This document shows positions 34,820 to 45,517 of a stretch of DNA of 64,000 nucleotides, in pieces. How positions within the stretch are numbered: the stretch's first letter is position 1; every line of letters begins with the position of its first letter. Both the position numbers and the translations under genes were made by a program. The notes below the pieces were generated by a model. That model was given only the letters and a program-made list of their open reading frames with translations, had not been told where the DNA came from and did no database searches. Source of the stretch: Puccinia triticina (Eukaryota > Basidiomycota > Pucciniomycetes > Pucciniales > Pucciniaceae); assembly GCF_026914185.1 (NCBI RefSeq), contig NC_070560.1, forward strand, positions 8,609,501 through 8,673,500. The letters are read 5' to 3'.

Positions 34820-37800
34820 ATGTTTATACTCAAATGTTCCAACTTGTTACTTTTAATCCTAGCTGGTGCGTGTAATTTTTTTTTCGGCGTGATGGCATGT
34901 CGAACCCAAATTTCTCATCAACTTTATCAATACTTACCTTTCAGCTTGTCAGCTTTTTCGATCAACTTCATGGTAAAGTTCCTTCCTGTTCTTTTCAAAG
35001 CGGCGACCACACGACCTGACTAACTTAAAATTTACTAGTAGTCAATTTTATCCAAATGTCAACAGTGCAAATTTAAGAAGAAGAGAAATGCCCTTCGGGA
35101 ATCCAAATCCGAATTACGGGAACCGCGACGCTCATGATGGTTATGGCCCTAGCACCGGGGGCGGGACGAAAGGAAGCAACGTTCCCGGACAAGGCGCTAC
35201 CACTTATCCAGGTACAATCGGGTTTAGCAAGGAGAATGCGGTAAATTCCCCTGGAGGTGTTTCGAACGGTGGGACTTTACCAGGTGGTATCTTACCGGGC
35301 AGGTAGTTTTAGTTTGAATCTCTTATCGCTCCTCTACGCTGGAATCTCTACACTCATTAGTTGAATTCCACCAGTGCGAATGGCATACCGGGAAGTCCTC
35401 AACCGGTAGCAAACAGCGGGACCATCCCCCCCGGTATCGTAAAGTCCGGCCCAGGCAACTTAGGGTAATGTGGCGTGGTCTCAATGTGCAGTGAATCGGA
35501 CTTTTGACGGGCTGAATCTACATTTAACAATTTCACAGCACCTCACCTGTGACACCGATCCTGGGCTCGACGCCTCAAGGGGCCAGCTTCAAGTTTGTAT
35601 TGGCTAGTTGCGCTCGGAGCAGTTCAACTCGCTGACCCATCTTCCTATCCTATTTTTCGTCATCAAGTGCCTCGGGGGCAGGTCTCCCCATCAATCAAGA
35701 AAATCTGAGCAAGACCATGTGAGATAGTTTCAACTTGCTTCCAAATAGATTTTGAACGTAACCAACGCTATTGATGTCGACTCAATCATGTGTTTGTCTC
35801 CAGCGTCGGTAATGGAACATCAACAGGAAGTGGAGGGTACGGCGTAGCATTCTTGCCAACCTCGAGTCAAAAACTAATTCAATTTTCCCTCTCTACGTTC
35901 CCTCAGTGGTAAGGTTGGGCCTGCCAATCCAAGTAATGAGTAAGTTTGATCCGACTTATTTCGACTGTGCGTTGATCAGTAATTCTCAAATGTGTTTTGT
36001 AATTCCTGCACTCCCTGGATCAGCTCAAACGCTGCAGCGCCAAACGGAGGCTCTGGATTGGTCACCAGGTAAGATTCTGACAATTCTTTGATACTGCAAG
36101 CTGCATACACATTACACATGCTACGGTGGTTAAATCTGCTTTTTGATTGACTATCGCAGCTCGAAATCACAAAACGGGGGCGGAATGCCGATTGGAGGGT
36201 AAGCCAACTTGCATCGCATAGGTCAATTTGATCGAGTGATTTGAAGGCTCATACTCCAATTTGTAGCATTCAACCCGGGGCATCAGCTCTGGCCGGCAGT
36301 ACCGGACTTGGCCCTGCAGCCAGGTACCAATCAGCCCTCTGACGCGCTAGAAACATGCTTCTTTGCAAAACTATGCGTGTGCTGATGTATCTCCTGTTTT
36401 TTGTGGTGTTAGTCCTCAAGAAGCAACCCCTGGATCTTCGGCTGGTACCCCCGGATCCTTAACCGGCGGGCGGCTTCCGGGAATAAATACCAACAGGTCA
36501 GCAATTTAATATTCATTCAGGACAATCAGTAAATTACTTGCATGACTAATACTTTATCACGGAAAATCATGACTTCACACAGTTTAACCGGCTCTATTCC
36601 AAATGTGGGAGGTGGTCTAAGCGGAGCACAAGAGTTGCCCGTAAATGCTCAAGGAGCTCTCGGCGGCATCAACGGCCATCCAGGGGTTGGCTCAGTTTTA
36701 AGTACTCAGGATTCTGACGGAACGCTGAGAGGGTTGCAAAACATTCCCGGCGCTGGTGGGCAAGGGAATCTGAATGGGTAGGCGTGACTTTCATTGGATT
36801 CGGGTCACTTGAGAGAAACGTACAGGGCTGATTCCAAAACATGAAAAACAATATTTATTTAACCCAGTATTCAAGGTTCAGTTCCTGGAATAACAAATTT
36901 AGGATCTTTGCTCGGAGGTCAAGCACCCTCCGTTGACCCCAGCGGTATTAACCCTGGCGGGTGAGTGAACAAAATTTCCTGCCAACATTCGGATACCAAA
37001 TACTTATATTCACACGTTACATTCGAAGCCCGAAAGGCCCTTCCCCAGGTCCTTCCTCCGGGGTACTGACAGGTCAAGGCACTCCAAACAATCTTAACGG
37101 GTAAACGCATCAATTCCCCAAATATTTCCAGCCAAGTGCATGAAAGTTGATTCTCACATTGCTGATTACAAAATGAATGTGAAATTTTAAATTTCTAGGC
37201 CCAAAGGACCAATTCCCACACCAGGTGGCTCGACCGGTCTCTTAAACAATCTTCCTGTTCTCGGTGGGCAAGGGGCTTCAGGAAGTCCAAATGGGTAAGC
37301 ATGCGGCACATAACAGAGCTCGCAATACAGAGTTAGTGCTGCACGACATTCTAAAACAGTTTTTTGGCATTGTTCACAGTATATCGGGTTCACTATCTTC
37401 ATTACTTGGTGGCCAAGCTGCCGGGCCTATCCTCGGCGGAAGTGGTAGGGAACAAGGTTCCAATGGGTGAGAAAATCAAAGCCTAGCTCCGCAATGTTGA
37501 TTCGAATTGTTCCGCTAATGGCTCGGTCTTTTCTATTACAGCCTATTGGGCTCAGTTTCGGGACTCACTGGTGGTCTGGCGGGGGGTATTTCTCCACCTC
37601 GAGGCTCGTTAGGTAACATCCCAGTCGTCTCGTCATTACTTGGTGGCTCTTCAGGTCCGGGTCGAAACGCAGCAGGCGCTGGCTTGTTGACCGGGGACCA
37701 AGGGCTTGGTATAAATCTGAATGGGTAAAGCCTGCACTTCTGTTGCGCAAGGTTACGTTACGCAAGGTTACACCTACTAATGTCTTCTCTTGCCTATTTG

Positions 37801-40661
37801 GAAGATTGGGGGGGTCTGTGTCTGGCCTCACCGGTGGGCTTCGTTCCCTTCCAATTGTCGGTGGTCAAGGTCAAAACAACAATCTTCCACTCGGCGGAGG
37901 AGGTTTACCGTTGAATCCTGGTAGGATAGGATCTCAGTAAGTTTGTCCCGCGAATCATCTACATGGTAGCATGCACTTCTATCACGCAAGGTTACACCTA
38001 CTAATGTCTTCTCTTGCCTATTTGGAAGATTGGGCGGCTCTGTGTCTGGTCTTACTGGTGGGCTTAGTTCCCTTCCAATTGTCGGTGGTCAAGGTCAAAA
38101 CATCAATCTTCCACTCGGCGGAGGAGGTCCACCTGGCGGGATAGGATCTCAGTAAGTTTGTTTGGCGAATCATCTACATGGTAGCATGCACTTCTATCAC
38201 GCAATGTTACACCTACTAATGTCTTCTCTTGCCTATTTGGAAGATTGGGCGGTTCTGTGTCTGGCCTTACTGGTGGGCTTAGTTCCCTTCCAATTGTTGG
38301 TGGTCAGGGTCAAAACAACAATCTTCCACTCGGCGGAGGAGATTTACAGTTGAATCCTGGTGGAATAGGATCTCAGTAAGTTTGTCCCGCGAATCATCTA
38401 CATGGTAGCATGCACTTCTATCACGCAAGGTTACACCTACTAATGTCTTCTCTTGCCTATTCGGAAGATTGGGCGGCTCTGTGTCTGGCCTTACTGGTGG
38501 GCTTAGTTCCCTCCCAATTGTCGGTGGTCAAGGTCAAAACAACAATCTTCCACTCGGCGGAGGAGGTTTACAGTTGAATCCTGGTGGGATAGGATCTCAG
38601 TAAGTTTGTCCCGCGAATCATCTACATGGTAGCATGCACTTCTATCACGCAAGGTTACACCTACTAATGTCTTCTCTTGCCTATTCGGAAGATTGGGCGG
38701 CTCTGTGTCTGGCCTTACTGGTGGGCTTAGTTCCCTTCCAATTGTCGGTGGTCAAGGTCAAAACATCAATCTTCCACTCGGCGGAGGAGGTTCACCTGGC
38801 GGGATAGGATCTCAGTAAGTTTGTCCCGCCAATCATCTAGATATATGGTGGTAAGCTAAAAGTTTTCGCTCTCTCCGAGGTATAATGGACATAATGTCCA
38901 CCGACCAGCAGGTGATGGATACGGACCTGCTTTGCGCAAGCGCTCAGACACCGGTCTGCCCGTAACTGACATCCCTTCATTTGGCGACGGAGATGAGTAA
39001 GTAGTGAATCTACACAAAAGCAAAGTACTCGTTCTAATATTAAATTTAAACAATCAGTTCTACAGATAGTAGCTTTGAGAGTTTCGGCTTCTCTCCCCCA
39101 CAAGACTTTGGGAGTAACTCTGGTGCCTTCAATAGTCAAGGTGGCTCGGACGACTCAGTCAACTTCCCTAACCTAGGCGATCAAGGATCCAATGGGATTG
39201 GAGGACTGATTGCAAGTCTACCTGTGGCTGGTTCCATCCTTGGTGGAAATGGTGAAACAGCCCCCGATGGGCAGTTAGGTTTGCTGAACAACTTGCCCGT
39301 AGTCAATTCCATTTTTCGCGGAAACCAAGGTGGTATTATTCGTCGTGGTGTGTCGGATGGCCTTGGAAACCTTCCTGTTGTTGGAGCTGCCCTAGGTGAC
39401 GGCGGTGTTGGCGGGATTGTCAATGGCCTCCCCGTAGTTGGCGGGATTGTCAATGGCCTCCCCGTAGTCGGCCCTCTCGCAAATGGAAATGGCCCGGCAG
39501 GTCAGGCCAGCTCAGGAGGTTTGTTGAACGGGCTGCTCGGCGGGGGTGGCGCGCAAGGAGGACTATTGCGCCGAGGTTTGACGGATGGCCTTGGAAACCT
39601 TCCCGTTGTTGGAGCTGCGCTAGGTGACGGCGGTGTTGGCGGGATTGTCAATGGCCTCCCCGTAGTCGGCCCTCTCGCAAATGGAAATGGCCCGGTAGGT
39701 CAGGCCAGCTCAGGAGGTTTGTTGAACGGGCTGCTCGGCGGGGGTGGCGCGCAAGGAGGACTATTGCGCCGAGGTTTGACGGATGGCCTTGGAAACCTTC
39801 CTGTTGTTGGAGCTGCACTAGGTGACGGCGGTGTTGGCGGGATTGTCAATGGCCTCCCCGTAGTCGGCCCTCTCGCAAATGGGAATGGCCCGGCAGGTCT
39901 GGCCAGCTCAGGAGGCTTGTTGAACGGTGGATCTGTCCTTGGCGGAAATGGCGAGCCCAATTCAGATGGAGTAGGAGGACTGGTCAACGGATTACCTGTC
40001 ATCGGTGGGCCAGGCGACATTGTCAATGGCATCGGTCTCAATCGGCTTCTTGGGCGAAGTGCACTTCACGACCCACGATCGTACCAAGGCGACAATGATG
40101 CATACTCGGACACGGGTGATCAAGAGGCCGCCCAAGATGATGAATACAAGTGAGCCATCTACTCTGACAATTGAACAACTAGACCGTAGTGGATATGAGA
40201 GCTAAACATCAGGATCTCGGTTGAATGCTATTTCAGTTTACCCAACCCTTTCACAGCCAGAGAAGGTCAGCGTGGCCGGTACGATAACCGGTACGGCTCT
40301 GACCGTTCCGGGCCCAGCATGAGGCATTATCTCGCTAATAGCTACAAGCACGGTGGAAGCAAGCCGACTTCTGATCAGGAACCCGACAACAGCGACAACA
40401 CGTATGCTAAACGGTAAATACACTTCTGACCGTACTTTTCATATCTATGCCATCCAGCACCTCATCATCCCTGCATCTTGCAAAAACAGGGGCGTATCCG
40501 GCTTTTTGGGAAACCAGAACGACCAACCTACAGACCAATCCAGCTCCCCCGCTAATCCCCAACTGGACACCCAGACCAGTTCCCAGTCAGCCTCGGAAAC
40601 GAACGACGAAGCCACTAGCCAGTCAGGAGGAGTCCTTGCATGGTTAGGTAACATTCTATAG
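34820..40661 (+). CDS. 27-exon secreted Gly/Asn/Pro-rich repeat protein with dibasic sites
   Basis: Exons: 34820-34865, 34945-34972, 35039-35302, 35375-35464, 35539-35592, 35668-35718, 35804-35836, 35907-35939, 36024-36068, 36160-36198, 36267-36323, 36413-36496, 36583-36777, 36868-36960, 37029-37100, 37199-37294, 37380-37466, 37542-37724, 37805-37936, 38029-38151, 38244-38375, 38468-38599, 38692-38814, 38880-38996, 39058-40149, 40237-40413, 40490-40661. All join in frame to 1,249 aa. A signal peptide starts the protein (MFILKCSNLLLLILA) and LRRRE follows near residue 40. Introns 2-26 are all phase 2, so every internal exon is symmetric. Exons 19-23 are tandem copies; exon 25 holds three 66-aa repeats, each opening with LLRRGLTDGLGNLPVVG or similar. 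The end is acidic and Gln/Ser-rich. RR and KR sites suggest Kex2 processing into peptides, as in fungal KEX2-processed repeat proteins; a structural wall protein is the alternative. Family not recognised. Confidence 0.8.
37725..38830 (+). repeat. Five tandem exon-plus-intron units (215-224 bp)
   Basis: Exon starts are spaced 224, 215, 224 and 224 bp (37805, 38029, 38244, 38468, 38692). Exon and intron sequences are both nearly identical between units, for example the intron block ACACCTACTAATGTCTTCTC in each. Each unit encodes SGLTGGLSSLPIVGGQGQN or a close variant. Because units begin and end in phase 2, gain or loss keeps the frame. Confidence 0.93.
39340..39930 (+). repeat. 198-bp coding minisatellite (66-aa repeats)
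   Basis: Three copies in exon 25, spaced 198 bp (GCGCAAGGAG at 39551 and 39749). Each encodes RRG[VL][ST]DGLGNLPVVG, GAALGDGGVGGIVNG, LPVVGPLANGNGP and SSGGLLNG blocks. The first copy has an additional duplication of GGIVNGLPVV. Confidence 0.92.
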
Positions 40662-41463
40662 ATCAATGATCTCACAGGCCTACCCTTAGAAATTCTCACT
40701 TTCAATCAAACTCTTGTATAAAGATTGTTTCTTTTGTTGCCATGTAAAAACCATTTTCAAACGTACACAGCGGGACAAGTGGGATGTCAGCAGGGCGGCC
40801 GACCGGACGCCAGCAGGGCCCTGCAGTCGTCGGACGCCCTGATGGCGCCGTTCTGCCACACGCCGCCAGGACGCCATCCAGCCACGCCCTGCGGCCATCT
40901 CGGGTGGCGCACCTAGGGCAGCCCAGAGGGGCGCCAACCCGACCGAGGCGCAGGGGGGGCGACCTCAGGGCTCCATGGCTGGATTTCCCGCGGGCGTCCA
41001 TGCTGAGATCGTCGGGACATCGGTCTGGGGGATGGCCTCAGGCCGCCTACAGGTATGCGAGGTAGACGTGCTCTTCGACGGCATGCTCCCGCCTCTAGGG
41101 TCACCGGGATGACATGCCTTGAGATGCCTCAGGGTCCGCCGTTGGCTAGCAGGCAGGCGCGCACGTGGGGACTCTATTGAGGCCACAAAGAACGTCCAGG
41201 GTGCCAACACCTCACGGGCAATAACACACAGGGTAAATGTTTGGAGGTATCTCTTATAATTTTCATTAGCAGAACATCAATCTCAACAAAGACCAGATGA
41301 AATGGCAGATTAAGACAAAAAAAATGAAACATGAAAGATATAGGGATATGAACAAAAGGGCGAGTTGTGATGAGATCAAGAACAAGAGCTGATAACTTTG
41401 ATAGCGCTAAAAATGAAACCTCCATGATGAGTATCACAAAGAGGAAACCTAAAGGGAGCTTGT
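40662..41463. other. GC-rich non-coding region
   Basis: 40770-41130 is rich in GGCGCC, CAGCAGGGC and GACGCC and is open on several frames at once, a composition effect. 41200-41460 is AT-rich. No gene is supported. Confidence 0.4.
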
Positions 41464-42000
41464 TCAGGGAGCTTTGAGAAGGGTGTTCAAGAAGATCTGC
41501 TCGACCTCCCAAGCGCCCTCCCACAGCATGACCCGACAGGAGAGAGCGTTCCCCTTCGCAGTCTCGGCGTCGATCCGACGTGCCAGCTCTCGACGACTCC
41601 TGACGAGCGCCACATCGCCGCTGTGTATGTGTGTGTGGAAAGAGTCGTCAGACAACAGCAAGGATGGCTGAGAGATCAGCAGACTCACGATTTGAGCACC
41701 CGGCTGATTGGACAGTAGTCGTTGTCCCCGTCGCCGACGTATGCGATCCGGTCAAACGGCTTGGAGGGCCCGCGGCGTTCCAAGTAGGCAATCAACTCGG
41801 CGGCTGTGGTAGAGAAAGAAACAAATAATAAGAAGCGGATTTGCAGAGAGGGGGGGTAAGAGGACGGGGGGAAAGACCTTTGCACATGTTGGCGCTGCAG
41901 CCAAGGGTACAGCCGTGCTGGCTCTCCTCAGCGTCGGCCCGGCGACGGAGGAGCAGCCGGTCAGCGTTCTCCGGGTCCCAGCGGGCCGGGTTGGTGCAGG
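41464..42000 (-). pseudogene. 3' fragment of a PHOSPHO-type HAD phosphatase gene
   Basis: Three exons on the minus strand (41878-42000, 41689-41803, 41464-41620) join in frame and end at a proper stop. They encode a cysteine-rich block (HGCTLGCSANMCKG) matching the CPxNMCKG signature, then FDRIAYVGDGDNDYCPISRV, the HAD motif III/IV region with DGDND, and a C-terminal ALVRSRRELARRI. This family removes phosphate from phosphocholine/phosphoethanolamine or pyridoxal phosphate. The N-terminal half with the nucleophile motif DxDxT is missing: upstream of 42060 the sequence becomes repeat DNA (GTATGGGGGGAAAG duplication, then GC-rich minisatellite). It is therefore a truncated gene unless distant 5' exons exist. 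Confidence 0.7.
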
Positions 42001-42460
42001 CTGAGGAGGGGATTGTTACTAGGTCGGACTTACCTGGGGGGTGTGGGGACTTACCTTAGAAGTAGGGGGCAGGGGTGGATTTATTCATGATATCGGAGAA
42101 GTTGCTCGTATGGGGGGAAAGGCTTGTATGGGGGGAAAGTCGGGGGAAAGTTTTTGGGCAGACAAGAGATGTGTTGACTTGGAGCAAGGTGATACATGCA
42201 ATATATATCACCAGGTCAGGGTTAGGTCTGGGGCAGGGAAGCCGGGTCAAGGACCACCAACACTGCCCACCCTCATCCATGCCGCGGGCCTGCCGGAGCC
42301 AAGCCGGCTGGATGGCGGCTCATGGGCCCTTTGATTGCCCGCACCTGGACGGGGAGCCCATCGGGCGTCCTAGCCGCTCCGGCGACCCCAGGATGCAGTG
42401 GCGGCTGCCCATAACCAGTGGCGCCATCTGGACCCCTGCGTCATCCAGGCGACCGGCATG

Positions 42461-42538
42461 GACGCCCCCCTGACAGCCGGCGGTGACGCCCCCCTGACAG
42501 CCGGCGGTGACGCCCCCCTGACAGCCGGCGGTGACGCC
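42461..42538 (+). repeat. 24-bp minisatellite
   Basis: Just over three exact copies of GACGCCCCCCTGACAGCCGGCGGT in tandem within a GGCGCC-rich segment (42290-42720). Confidence 0.92.
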
Positions 42539-44734
42539 TCCCCTACCGGTGCGTCACGCAGGCATCTCACCGGGGCGGCCATCTGGCGCCCAGGTTGGTG
42601 GCATCTCAGTGGCGCCCCAGGGGCGCCACCTATGCCCACAGTCCCGGTGGCGCCCCATTGCATGACAGAGTGGCGCCTGTACGGCTCTGGGTCCCTGTCA
42701 CGCCACCGTGGCGCATGGAGTGCTGGGACGCCAGCTGGACGCATCGGCTTTTCCCGATCTGCCCCGCTGTGTAAGGACGCGTAGCCTAAGCAATGCCAAA
42801 TTAATTTGGGTTCTGCCTTGAAAAAAAGCGACACTAAGTACAAACAACTGAAAGCGGCAAGTGAAAAAAATGCTTTTGGATGTAACTTGTGAGGCTTTCT
42901 TCCTCGGCGGTCTCCCCATCGAGCGCGAGCAGCTCCATACATATACACAAGGCGTGCTTGCTCGCCGCGCCCGTAGGATCCCTCCTCCTCGTAACCCAAG
43001 CAGGGCCGTCCCCCAGAGGGCGGAGACACCCTTCAACTCAATGCTCCCTGGTGAGCTGATTATGATGAATACCGCGACCTGGTTGTCTCATGGAGTCAGG
43101 TCTCAGCGGGTACACCTTAGCTGATCTTTTTTCTTGCTTTGAAGGACCAGCGGCAGGACATACTGACTTCATCTGGTTACAAAGCCAGCGGCAATCATGT
43201 CATGGTGGGCAGGGCCTCTTTGTTGTGAAAAATTAAGTCACACTGGCGGGAACAACTTGTGATCCTGTCCAGGGGGACTTCACTGCCCCTCTTTTCAACC
43301 CCTCCCCCCCCCGCCCCATCCCACTGTGTTGTTACTTTGTCTGTTGCTCCCTCCCAGTATCTTTCCATACCAACCAAACAATGGACTCTGTTGACATCCC
43401 AAGCAAGGCCAATTAACTTGTGATCCCACTCACCTGCTGCCGAATCTCTGAAGTGCAGCCACTGACCACGACCTGCCCTCCAATCTTGCTTTGGCACACT
43501 CCTAGGAACCGAGTGTGCTTTGGCACACTCCTAGGAACAGAGTGTGCTTTGGCACACTTGTTGGGATTTTGACTCAGGAAGCAATGGCTGATGGGGGCAC
43601 AACAAGAGAGGCCAAGAGGCTCAAGGAAGGGGGGAGGTGAGTATAAGTGCTCACCGGATTCGGCTCAAGATTGGTGTGGAAAAAGAGTGAGAATAGATGA
43701 ACCAATGAAGGATTGATTGCTGGTAGGAGGCTACTACATATAGACTATCTACATGCAATCAAGTTGTGGGTGAGAGGCACAATGAATATGAATAGAAATG
43801 GAAAGAACCTAATGGAATGCCAGGTTGACCAGACAGGTGACATACTAGCAATCACACACAGAGCATGCGCACAAGAGAACACAGTAGAAGGGAAATCTAA
43901 TCAGCTAATCTAGGCAGGTACGGCGAGATAGAATGACCATGCTAAAAGGAAAAAATCAGGTGAAAGGGCACAGGATTTGATGATGATGACAACAAGGACT
44001 GGGGAGAATGGGGCAGAAGGCAAAGAAGAGAATTCCGGAGGATGAAAATCCAGCAACACTCCTAGGAACAGAGTGTGCTAAGTAAGTATCTCTTTTTTTT
44101 ACCACACCACTCATACCTAGCCCGGTTTGTTTACCTGTTTTAAAATTGTAAGCCGCTATGCTGCCCCACCAATGGGCCTGTCAGTCAAAGCAAGTAAAGT
44201 GAGGTGTTGGCAATTGCAAGCTGATGCCCTTGTATTGGAGATCAGGCAGGGTAATTCAGTCATTGTAAGTGAAGGCACCATATTTTGTATGCACATGGTA
44301 TGATGCAGGGAGACTAACATTGGCCATTCAAAAAACAAGCGTCAAATTGATCTGCAAGAGCAGAAGGCAATATTACTCAACAGCTTTGTTGACTAAAATG
44401 CAGCAAAACAACTGGTTGGGGTCAGATACACCAGGAAAAAAAGGCACCAGGGGAGATCTGTTCCCACTCTCCAGGGAGTGCCACACATGAATTGTTTTCT
44501 ATAACTGTGCTGGCAGCCTTTGGTGAAAATAGTGTTAGGAAACAATGATCAATTCCGGAAATCATTTGGAACTGATCTGCAACTCATCTAACACTCATGT
44601 GGAAATTGGTTGGAACTGAACAACTGGAAATCAACTGGAACTCAGTTGGAACTGTAAAGATGCAATTTCTGCAATCAAATTATAAGTTAATTTCAAATTT
44701 TTGCAATTTATATCATTTATTGGGTTTCAGAAAA
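42539..44734. other. Repeat-rich region with GCACACTC/GAGTGTGC hairpins
   Basis: A short palindromic motif GCACACTCCTAGGAAC[AC]GAGTGTGC occurs twice in tandem at about 43490-43550 and once, partly eroded, at about 44055-44080. Around 44540-44650 there are imperfect repeats of TTGGAACT/GGAAATCA. No gene is supported. Confidence 0.45.
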
Positions 44735-45130
44735 GATTAATCTAAGTTTATTAAAACCACAGTTTCACCAAAAAAAAATCAAGGGTTTCCCCTATATACA
44801 AGCAATCACAAAAAAATAAAAATAAAATACAAGCTAAGTTAATAAACAAACAAACCATACAAATCACAATTGAGTAATATATTTATGTACAAAAAAAGCA
44901 AAGGATTTAACGAACTCCCAGCCTGTGACATGCCACAGGTGAAAAGAGACCGGTGTTAACCCGCTCAGCCTGGCGCAAGTGCGTGGGGCAAAAGTCGGGG
45001 CTGAAAACCCCTCAGACAATTGCAAGTGAAATTGGGGAGGGTGAGGATTACCACCAGTTCTCTGCAAATGCAAGAGGAGGGAGGATCACCTGGGGCAGAA
45101 AACTTGGTGCAGGAGATGCCCCCTTCATAT
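44735..45130 (+). repeat. Dispersed repeat, copy 1
   Basis: Shares ordered blocks with 50797-51234: AAGTTTATTAAAACCACAG-like start, ATCAAGGGTTTCCCC, a CAGCCTGTG...ACAGGTGAAAA block and CCCCTCA-ACAATTGCAAGTG. The start motif also recurs at 53341. The nature of the element is unknown. Confidence 0.5.
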
Positions 45131-45517
45131 CAAGTTGTCATGATTTCGAGTGCTTCATTCTCAGTTTGGCCCAGGATGGCCCGGCCAGAAAGCCACAAGA
45201 TGCCACTGTGACCGTTGCCATGTGATGGCTGCCAGTGCGATGTTACATATGTACAACAATATCAATTGTTGGCTTGGTACAGGCTTACAGCCACTCTACC
45301 CCTGAAGCCTATCAACCCAAGCCAGCGCACGGCAATCCGGCAGGGAATCGAATGCATTGGGGCACAGGGCACCATCATGACCAAATGTTCCAGAAGCGCC
45401 ACAAAGCGCCACCTGTGGGTGCCCCCAGATATGCCGCCTTAGGGTACCCGTCAGGGGCGTTGTGAATCCCCACTTCCCAATGGCGCCAAGTGGGGCCACC
45501 ACAAAAACCATGCTGCT

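Noticed and set aside
39181..40041. Minus-strand Pro/Thr-rich open frames
   Set aside because: Antisense of the Gly-rich repeats of the secreted protein gene.
40784..41104. Overlapping open frames on both strands
   Set aside because: GC-rich sequence with few stops; no conserved motif.
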